In this document: positions 9,901 to 15,282 of the stretch, piece by piece | How positions within the stretch are numbered: the stretch's first letter is position 1 | Layout: each line of letters begins with the position of its first letter | NCBI RefSeq assembly: GCF_900142035.1 | Contig: NZ_FQZI01000003.1 | Span: forward strand, 434,001 to 498,000 | DNA: 64,000 nucleotides | Origin: Flavobacterium terrae | GTDB taxonomy: Bacteria > Bacteroidota > Bacteroidia > Flavobacteriales > Flavobacteriaceae | Direction of reading: 5' to 3' | Translations under genes and position numbers: made by a program | The notes under the pieces: model-generated | What the model was told of the DNA's origin: nothing | The model's input: the letters and a program-made list of their open reading frames with translations, nothing else | Databases searched by the model: none

Positions 9901-10003
9901 CAAAATCAACAATCTTAAATATTGATATATTGCTCTTATCATGATAGATATCATTTTTAACTTTTTTATAGGCTATTATAAGATCTTCTAAAGTATAGTT
10001 CAT
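6947..10003 (-). CDS. Defence-type reverse transcriptase fused to a nitrilase domain (DRT1/UG1-like)
   Basis: The 1018-residue protein has RT motifs at its N-terminus: SYGCRL near 135, motif A TTDIKGFYHSID with D203, motif B GIPIGLSASKVIANLF near 266-281 and motif C YVDD at 301-304. A helical middle region follows. The last 250 residues form a carbon-nitrogen hydrolase (nitrilase) domain with an apparently complete triad: E783 (LPELSMP), K852 (QEKTIP) and C893 (GLICNDLL). This RT plus nitrilase layout matches the unknown-group RTs called UG1 or DRT type 1, which protect against phage. The gene is visibly more A+T-rich than the restriction gene before it, suggesting separate acquisition. It is followed directly by mcrB. 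Confidence 0.9.
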   Translation of the reverse strand: MNYTLEDLIIAYKKVKNDIYHDKSNISIFKIVDFEKYLIENLEVLLENLNNYNEQYFSSPDFFGGFNVCLKSTEITNSDRNDSGIYFSNHFEDSLVPNKIKYRYIGDNSIEFQILGSLWIDKIGVHLEKNVSKNSYGCRLDRPFQKENEFVDNLIRYSEKDYKKLDSHFRPYFLDYKRWQENSLTQIEKSLDENKKIAVLTTDIKGFYHSIDPFFLKEFFETSNEEQIFKHSNLNLIFCNCLQLWSEFNYEKIKNLGFDIAEKHIGIPIGLSASKVIANLFLHDLDKEIENNLNPLYYGRYVDDLIIVIEDKLGFKNSQDFWDFFKSKIFKLQLENLNDKKINFNIDTYWNFEKTITLNSDKEKLFILHGLSGKTFIETIKDTMNENSSEWRLLPDSEDDLLNLNKEVTSSSNDIKEISSNLRQADGVSIKRMKFALRLRNFENFTSTAPKKEWKKGLEDFIAICSDFIITPENIATYLKYIPRIFGLTVSTNTNELYLKLLKSYLNSWEILHKTKERNEILKKSESFLNLKIKESILSNIPIKLSNFDFLIYDYFLKSTTSSRSNFQKLQAYPLMLFLCDLHQKPFKNSLFENDWQKRNHSNKATNFYMLNVLGENCNTIDIKTYRDFFKNINQKFSSETNDSKILPNAIYFSTRKLNALELSMIYSQWSIDKDKYSTNFKSYFNLFNIPNISLEINDSYIDSNVSDSKFNLIKFPTKINTENPKLVLTNFLTTDESWKSNVRGDNFEPDSSRFTRINRIINDILKECSRSKINVDYIVLPELSMPRQSILDIAKKLKSKGISLITGVEYEKEYSQSIQNNYVGNVSNQLLYILNVNNGKYNDQIAIIQEKTIPAIHEESELFNVGGMRLNPKNNLKYIIEHNNFFFGGLICNDLLNIDYRQVLRGEIDTLFVVEWNQDIDMYNHIISATSNDLHCYVAQVNNRKYGDTRLRGPLKESYERDVARVRGGELDYFVVSSVNATALREFQRFYRSPNKPFKPVPTGFKMSEERRKKDLK

Positions 10004-10025
10004 TGTGTTGTTTGTTTTTATTAAT

Positions 10026-10054
10026 CCTCAACCACCATCCCCAAAACCTCATCC
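10026..10054 (-). promoter_or_regulatory. G-rich leader just upstream of the RT-nitrilase gene
   Basis: On the coding (minus) strand this 29-base stretch contains six runs of two to four G and no C, in a genome where G is scarce. It could form a two-layer G-quadruplex in the mRNA or non-template strand. It ends 22 bases before the RT start codon. No promoter box is visible between the restriction gene and the RT gene, so it may be an internal leader of a longer transcript. Confidence 0.35.
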
Positions 10055-10099
10055 TATTTAGAATACGATTTCAAGTTTTTGGTAGCTTCTTTCTTCGTT

Positions 10100-12832
10100 T
10101 TACTTTTTACTTTCCTTCCCCTTCACAAACAATCCAGCTGTGTATTTCTCATACAATTCAAATAAAAACACCATTCTATTTGCTTCACTCGTAAAGGCTT
10201 GACTTCTATATGTGAGGTCAACCGCTTTATCTAATTCATTATGCGCTTTTACTAATGCGGGAGGCATAGTTAGCGGGTCGTATAAATCGGCTAATGAACT
10301 ATTAGGAAACTCGGCTCTTGCATCTAAAACCTTTTGCGCTTTTTCTTCTACTGCTTTTATTTGTTTATCAGTTGGGTTTTCCGGCCACGGGAAATTATTA
10401 TAAACAATATCTTTCGAATATCTATAATCACTTTTCAATCTTCCACAAGTAGTTTTTACCCAAGCCATGTGCATTGTTGACATTAATACTCCGAAATGAA
10501 ATAAAGTGCCATTTGGAATTGACATACAAGTATCACTTACAATTGAATTCTTATCAAAAAATCCCATTGGAATATACTTTCTGTTTTCCGAAGAAACTCT
10601 TGGGACGACAATAAAAGTATCAGGTCTATTTTTATCTCTAAATAAAGTCGGGGTCAATGCAAATTTTTGAGTAGATGGAGCAACACTACTTAAACGGAAT
10701 TGCTTAACTAATTCAACTCTTTTTAAAACCTCTGGCATTTGTTTTAATTCGTTTGGTTCTGCATTAACAAGCCATAAGCACCAGCGTTTATGACCATTTA
10801 AAAATTCGTAAGCCGATATAAGAGGTAAAATATATTTTTCCGCTTTGGGTTCTTTAATTAAAAACTCATTTTTTTCTTCGTCTGTCAAAAGTAAGTTTCC
10901 TCCATCTAACGGCATATTCCCAAAACTCATTTTTGGAATTGGACAAATAGGAGTTGTTCTCTTTTCAATTAAAACGTCTTTTGCGTCAACTAAATAAGGG
11001 TTTATATTTTTCGCTTTTATTTCATGCGCTTCACCCCTAATGTCATCGTATTCAAAAATGGTTTTATTAGTAGTATCATAATTAGCAAATCCTACTATCA
11101 CACAAAATACCGCCGCATTGCCTTTTGCTTCATTACTCCATTTAAAGGTGCGATGTGCAAAATAAATTTTTACACCATACTTGTTTAACATTTGCCCCCA
11201 CAAAATACTTGTTTGTTCGCCTTGAACTATTGAATTTGTTGAAACAAAAGCCGCCTTTATTTTGGTTCCCTGAATATACTTTGCGCTTTTAAGATACCAG
11301 CCCGAAACATAATCTAAAACTCCGCTTCCCTGAATGTTATCAAATTCTTTTACAATTTGATTTCGTTGTATTTGGCTCATAATCTTGGAACCAATAAAAG
11401 GCGGGTTCCCGATAATGAATGATAGTTTATCTTTTGAAACAACTTCTTCCCAATCGACTTCCAACGCATCGCCATGAACTATTTTAGCCGATTTCTTTAA
11501 TGGTAGTCGGGCGTAATATTGTCCGAACTCATTACTAATCAACATATTCATTTGATGGTCGATTAACCACATTGCAACTTCGGCAATACGAGCGGGGAAT
11601 TCTTCATATTCAATTCCGCACATCATATCGACATTCAACCAAATAATATCTCCGATGTCTAAAACACCTTGTCCGGATTTATAAGTTGCTCTTAAAATTT
11701 CAATTTCCAATAAGCGCAATTCACGATAAGTAATAACAAGGAAATTTCCGCAACCACAAGCAGGGTCAAGGAATTTAAGTTCGCTTATTTTCTTATGGAA
11801 TTCGTGAAGTTTATTTTTATTTCCTTTTACACTTTCAAACTCTTTCCAAAGGTCGTCAAGAAACAAAGGTTTAATTAATTTTAGAATATTAGTTTCACTT
11901 GTATAATGCGCTCCAAGATTTCTTCTTTCTTTTGGGTTCATTACACTTTGGAACATCGACCCGAATATTGCGGGAGAAATTTTACTCCAATTAATACGGC
12001 AACAATCTATTAACGCTCGACGCATCTTGCTGTCAAAACTCGCCATTGGTAAAATTTCCTCAAATAACTTTCCGTTTACATAAGGAAACTCGTTTAGTTG
12101 CTCGTCAAGGTTTTTAAATCTTTTGTCGTTCGGAGTGTTTAATACCTGGAATAGTTCTTGAAGTTTCGGAGCAAGGTCGCTTCCGTCTTCATTGGTTCTA
12201 AACTCAATATAATCTTGAAATTGTTGTAGTGTAAAAATCGTTGTGTCTTCGGCAAACAAACAAAACAAAATACGAACCAAATACACTTCTAACGAATGTC
12301 CGGTATAACCTATTTCTTCTAATCGGTCGTGTAGTTTACCCATTAATTCAGCCGCTTTTATATTGGCTGGATCTTGTTCTTTGTAAACCTTTTTTTGATA
12401 GCCAATAAGATAGCCGAAGTGCTGAACATTATTAATTAAATCGTTCAGTTTAAATTCGATGAGGTTGTCGTCTTCTAAATCGTAAAGTCTAAAAACCTCA
12501 AAATCGGAGATAAGAATGTATTTGGGTAATTCGTGTTGTTTTAATCCGTGAAGATAATCTCTTGCTTGTTGGTAGGCTCGGTCAAGGTTCTTGCCTCGAC
12601 TTTTCATTTCGATTAAGATAGTTCCCTTCCAAAGTAAATCAATGTAGCCGTCCTTTTCATCAAGTTTTTTTACTCGATGCTCGAAGGTTGCAACCTTTTT
12701 GCTGTTTATTCCGAAAACATTAAAAAACTCGACTAAAAAAGGTTTTGCGTCTGCTTCCTCATTGTGTGTATCTTCCCATTCTTTTGAAAATCTTACTGCT
12801 CTATCTTTAATCTCATTCCAACTTAAAGCCAT
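10100..12832 (-). CDS. MmeI-like type IIG/IIL restriction-modification enzyme
   Basis: This 910-residue single polypeptide carries an N-terminal nuclease with D65-x9-E75-x-K77, the same spacing as in MmeI, a helical spacer, an adenine methyltransferase with motif I FLDPACGCGNF at 354-364 and motif IV NPPF at 476-479, then a target recognition domain and C-terminal helical segment. Length matches the MmeI family. Such enzymes cut DNA about two turns from the site and protect the host by methylating one strand. It is full length, the start ATG 12832 is clear, and it lies 96 bp upstream of the RT-nitrilase gene on the same strand. Confidence 0.9.
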   Translation of the reverse strand: MALSWNEIKDRAVRFSKEWEDTHNEEADAKPFLVEFFNVFGINSKKVATFEHRVKKLDEKDGYIDLLWKGTILIEMKSRGKNLDRAYQQARDYLHGLKQHELPKYILISDFEVFRLYDLEDDNLIEFKLNDLINNVQHFGYLIGYQKKVYKEQDPANIKAAELMGKLHDRLEEIGYTGHSLEVYLVRILFCLFAEDTTIFTLQQFQDYIEFRTNEDGSDLAPKLQELFQVLNTPNDKRFKNLDEQLNEFPYVNGKLFEEILPMASFDSKMRRALIDCCRINWSKISPAIFGSMFQSVMNPKERRNLGAHYTSETNILKLIKPLFLDDLWKEFESVKGNKNKLHEFHKKISELKFLDPACGCGNFLVITYRELRLLEIEILRATYKSGQGVLDIGDIIWLNVDMMCGIEYEEFPARIAEVAMWLIDHQMNMLISNEFGQYYARLPLKKSAKIVHGDALEVDWEEVVSKDKLSFIIGNPPFIGSKIMSQIQRNQIVKEFDNIQGSGVLDYVSGWYLKSAKYIQGTKIKAAFVSTNSIVQGEQTSILWGQMLNKYGVKIYFAHRTFKWSNEAKGNAAVFCVIVGFANYDTTNKTIFEYDDIRGEAHEIKAKNINPYLVDAKDVLIEKRTTPICPIPKMSFGNMPLDGGNLLLTDEEKNEFLIKEPKAEKYILPLISAYEFLNGHKRWCLWLVNAEPNELKQMPEVLKRVELVKQFRLSSVAPSTQKFALTPTLFRDKNRPDTFIVVPRVSSENRKYIPMGFFDKNSIVSDTCMSIPNGTLFHFGVLMSTMHMAWVKTTCGRLKSDYRYSKDIVYNNFPWPENPTDKQIKAVEEKAQKVLDARAEFPNSSLADLYDPLTMPPALVKAHNELDKAVDLTYRSQAFTSEANRMVFLFELYEKYTAGLFVKGKESKK

Positions 12833-13033
12833 AATTCTTTAAAATTTGTTTCTTTCAAACATAACTATAAAAAAAGACTTACACAATCACCAATATTTGT
12901 GACTTTGAGGTTTTACTAAAACTAAACGAGCAATTAATTTGTGCTTATAAATAAATGCACTGAATAATTACTAACCTCTCATATTTAGCCATTTAAAACT
13001 ATGATTGAAGTAATTATCCTGTTTGATAAAAAA

Positions 13034-13118
13034 TGTGCCTAAATAATTTTTAATTTTAAAAAAATCACAATGTTGTGCTAAAATTATTTTTCATAAAAAA
13101 ATTGGCACGATATTGTGC
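13034..13118. promoter_or_regulatory. Array of three half-sites spaced exactly 40 bp, probable operator region
   Basis: TGTGC followed by (C)TAAAT/A-rich sequence starts at 13034, 13074 and 13114. Two of the copies are preceded by an inverted CAC: CACAATGTTGTG and GCACGATATTGTGC, each an imperfect palindrome. They lie in the intergenic region between the divergent restriction enzyme and XRE regulator genes. A fourth TTGTGCTAAAA copy precedes the gene at 13825. This is the expected layout for sites of the XRE protein encoded next door. Confidence 0.5.
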
Positions 13119-13675
13119 CTAAATTAAATTTTGAAATAAATAATCACAAACATTTTGCATTTAGTATGAATCTTCGAAAATTATTAGGTATCACTCAGGA
13201 AGAGGCTGCTGTACTGTTAGGTATTCCTAAAGCACAAATTTCTATGTATGAAGTTGGCCAGCGGGATTTACCCACTCATGCTCTAGTTAAACTGGCCACT
13301 TTGTCGAATCATGTGAGTGATGCCATGAATAAAAGAAAGGATGCTGGTACAGATAAAAAAGCGTTACAAAAAGCATCGGTCACCACTATTGAGGAGATGC
13401 TTGCCAAACATGAATTAAAAAAGAAGCAACTGGAACGCAAGCTAAAAACAATGATCGCCAATGAGCAAAAGGCATTTGCGGCGATGCAAGTGGCTATCTA
13501 CGAAAAAGAAAACAACAAAGAAGCTCGCAAAAATGAACTAGATCACTTATTATCGCAAGCCGAAAAGAAATTGGCACGGAACAATTGGCAGGAACAGTTG
13601 GCCTGTCAGTATGAAATAGTGGCATTAGATGGCATGATTAGTGCGCTTAGCGCTCATAAGAGCAAGCTGATGTAA
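13115..13675 (+). CDS. XRE-family helix-turn-helix regulator with coiled-coil tail
   Basis: The helix-turn-helix covers about residues 18-65 (LRKLLGITQEEAAVLLGIPK, then QISMYEVGQRDLP). The rest, about 110 residues, is Lys/Glu/Ala-rich and predicted coiled coil. Start is uncertain: GTG 13115 (186 residues) gives a complete first helix but overlaps the third operator-like repeat; ATG 13166 (169 residues) would place all repeats upstream. It is divergent from the restriction enzyme and may regulate it in the way controller proteins do, but that is inference. Its C-terminal EIVALD...KL segment resembles the end of the next gene's product. Confidence 0.75.
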   Translation: MPKLNFEINNHKHFAFSMNLRKLLGITQEEAAVLLGIPKAQISMYEVGQRDLPTHALVKLATLSNHVSDAMNKRKDAGTDKKALQKASVTTIEEMLAKHELKKKQLERKLKTMIANEQKAFAAMQVAIYEKENNKEARKNELDHLLSQAEKKLARNNWQEQLACQYEIVALDGMISALSAHKSKLM

Positions 13676-13742
13676 CGCTCCACCAGAAGGTTTAGTATAA
13701 AAATTAACGTAGATTTAGGCTTTGATTCTGGTCTTGTTAATC

Positions 13743-13753
13743 TTGTGCTAAAA
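13743..13753 (+). promoter_or_regulatory. Fourth operator-like half-site
   Basis: TTGTGCTAAAA matches the words at 13074 and, less exactly, 13034 and 13114. It lies 72 bp before the start of the coiled-coil gene at 13825, so that gene may share regulation with the XRE gene. Confidence 0.35.
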
Positions 13754-13824
13754 GATAGTTTTGTAAGAATTTTTGGACTGAATTTTGTTTTGATTGCTGG
13801 TATAACATTTAAACATTTTATATC

Positions 13825-14232
13825 ATGTATTCAATTGAAAAACTGACACAGGTATCTGATTGCGACGCTGTGTTAACTTGGGCTCAAACTGAGAAAGAGA
13901 ATTTAGAATTAAAAAAGCTAAACGAGAGTAAACTGACTCGAAATTATGCTAATACTTCTTTGAGTATCGAAACTGAACTACAGTCGGTCATCACGCAAAT
14001 GAACACGATTAATGCTATTTTACCAACGCTTCCTGAGGGTAGTATCAAGGAGGAAAATTTAAAGAAGCTCCGCAAACTGGATTACAGAAAGTTTCTTCTG
14101 GAAGATCGTAGAATCAATTATGGTGTGGTAGCTTTGCTGGAAAAGGAGTTGGACGTAGAACGTATCTCGAAGGAGATTGTCGAGATTGATGCGTTTATGA
14201 CTTCAGTAACGCAGAAGAAAGCAACGTTGTAG
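13825..14232 (+). CDS. Hypothetical coiled-coil protein
   Basis: This 135-residue, charged, helical protein has no signal peptide or membrane segment. It starts MYSIEKLTQVSDCDAVLTW and ends EIVEIDAFMTSVTQKKATL. The ending is similar in spacing and chemistry to the end of the XRE protein encoded 150 bp upstream (EIVALDGMISALSAHKSKL), hinting at shared ancestry or a shared oligomerisation motif. I recognise no family. It is followed by a strong terminator and probably forms an operon with the XRE gene or its own regulated unit. Confidence 0.6.
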   Translation: MYSIEKLTQVSDCDAVLTWAQTEKENLELKKLNESKLTRNYANTSLSIETELQSVITQMNTINAILPTLPEGSIKEENLKKLRKLDYRKFLLEDRRINYGVVALLEKELDVERISKEIVEIDAFMTSVTQKKATL

Positions 14233-14251
14233 TTTTCTTTTTAGGTCATTG

Positions 14252-14281
14252 AAACCCCAAAGGTGTTAGCTTTTGGGGTTT
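14252..14281 (+). terminator. Hairpin terminator
   Basis: A 10-bp stem AAACCCCAAA / TTTGGGGTTT with a 10-base loop is followed by TGTTGTTTT. It follows the coiled-coil gene and marks the left edge of the hairpin cluster. Confidence 0.75.
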
Positions 14282-14769
14282 TGTTGTTTTCCCTTCGACT
14301 ACGCTCAGGGAACATTGAGAAAGTGTTGTGACTTCGACTACGCTCAGTCACCAAATACCCTCAGTCACCAAATACAATTACCAACCATAAAAAACGTTAG
14401 CCTAACGGAGATTGAGCGGAGTCGAAATCGTAGTGTGGCTTTGCCCTTCGACAGGCTCAGGGTTCAGCTCAAGCAACAAGACATATTAAGGCAACTATAG
14501 AATTGATTCGGGGTCTGAGTCTGTCGAAGGACGAAATCGGAGTGTGGCTTCGAGAACCTCAGCCACCGTAACCCTAAAACGTCCTCTTGGTGGCTGAGAC
14601 TGTAGTTGTTGCCTGAGGCCCTCGAAGGCAACATAACGTGATTCTTGAAGGCAAAGCTGAACTGTGACTTCGGCTACGCTCAGCCACCCTAGAAGAATGT
14701 TATTTAACGGAGATTGAGCGGAGTCGAAATCGTAGTGTGACTTCGGCTACGCTCAGTCACCAAGTATGC
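14282..14769. repeat. Cluster of covarying hairpins with core TCGA..CTC (no gene)
   Basis: This stretch holds no convincing gene. It carries about nine hairpins that share a core, TCGACTACGCTC or shorter relatives such as TCGAGAACCTC, in either orientation. The arms differ from copy to copy yet pair perfectly: TTCCCT/AGGGAA (14289-14312), GTGACT/AGTCAC (14328-14351 and 14737-14760), GTGGCT/AGCCAC (14544-14566), TGTTGCCT/AGGCAACA (14607-14633), GATT/AATC (14410-14429 and 14712-14731), CCCT/AGGG (14444-14462). The copy at 14664-14687 has one mismatch. Partial copies lie between them. Confidence 0.75.
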
Positions 14770-15117
14770 TCAGTCACCATTCTTAAACGGTGGTTGAGCG
14801 GAGTCGAAACCACCTTTATAATTCTGAAAATGGGTTTCATTAATACATTGAGCGGCTTCTTTCAATGATTTTTCACAAGATGCTATCAACGCCTCTTTCT
14901 TTTTCCTACTCCAGCCTTGTATTTGTTTTTCTCTGTGAAAGGCTTCGTCTATACGTTCGTATTCTTCGCAATAGACTAAGGAAACGGGTAGTCGTTTTTT
15001 AGTGTGGTTTGCTCCTTCCCCGTTTTGATGTTCTTGTAATCGTCGTTCTAAATCTATGGTACTTCCTGTGTAATAACTTCCGTCTGAACATTCTAAAATG
15101 TACATATATCCTTTCAT
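14770..15117 (-). CDS. GIY-YIG nuclease domain protein
   Basis: The 115-residue product has a compact GIY-YIG domain (YMYILEC near 4-10, YYTGST near 15-20, R25 region LERRLQEH, then LVYCEEY) like the small UPF0213/YhbQ group. The domain ends near residue 90. The last residues, GGFDSAQPPFKNGD, are translated from one of the hairpin repeats (14789-14814), so the frame runs into the repeat and stops just beyond it. Another full hairpin lies 55 bp upstream of the start. The ATG at 15117 is well placed. Function in this small family is not settled. Confidence 0.85.
   Translation of the reverse strand: MKGYMYILECSDGSYYTGSTIDLERRLQEHQNGEGANHTKKRLPVSLVYCEEYERIDEAFHREKQIQGWSRKKKEALIASCEKSLKEAAQCINETHFQNYKGGFDSAQPPFKNGD
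14789..14814. repeat. Covarying hairpin inside the 3' end of the GIY-YIG gene
   Basis: Arms GGTGGTT / AACCACC pair perfectly over 7 bp around the core GAGCGGAGTCGA, the reverse complement of the core used by the other copies. It lies within the coding frame of the GIY-YIG gene. Confidence 0.8.
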
Positions 15118-15171
15118 GGCGTGTAATTCATTTTAGATAAAAATACTATTTTCTGCATAAATTAAAACCAT

Positions 15172-15197
15172 GTTCCCTTCGACTCCGCTCAGGGAAC
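15172..15197. repeat. Covarying hairpin upstream of the GIY-YIG gene
   Basis: Arms GTTCCCT / AGGGAAC pair perfectly over 7 bp around the core TCGACTCCGCTC. Together with the copy at 14789-14814 it brackets the GIY-YIG gene. Confidence 0.8.
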
Positions 15198-15228
15198 GAT
15201 ATTTAAAAATTAAATAGCAATTCAATAA

Positions 15229-15255
15229 AAAAGGGCATCAAATGATGCCTTTTTT
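15229..15255. terminator. Hairpin terminator
   Basis: Stem GGCATCA / TGATGCC with flanking A and T runs on both sides lies after the stop of the minus-strand lipoprotein gene at 15283. Confidence 0.75.
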
Positions 15256-15282
15256 ATATTCGTAAACAAATTTTAAAAACCC

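Noticed and set aside
10003..10194. Plus-strand open frame across the RT/restriction gene junction
   Set aside because: Low-complexity hydrophobic product antisense to two clear genes; its length is expected by chance in AT-rich DNA.
14273..14500. Open frame of 75 codons on the plus strand
   Set aside because: It lies entirely in the hairpin cluster and its sequence (FDYAQ-type words) is just the repeat core translated; no start context or family.
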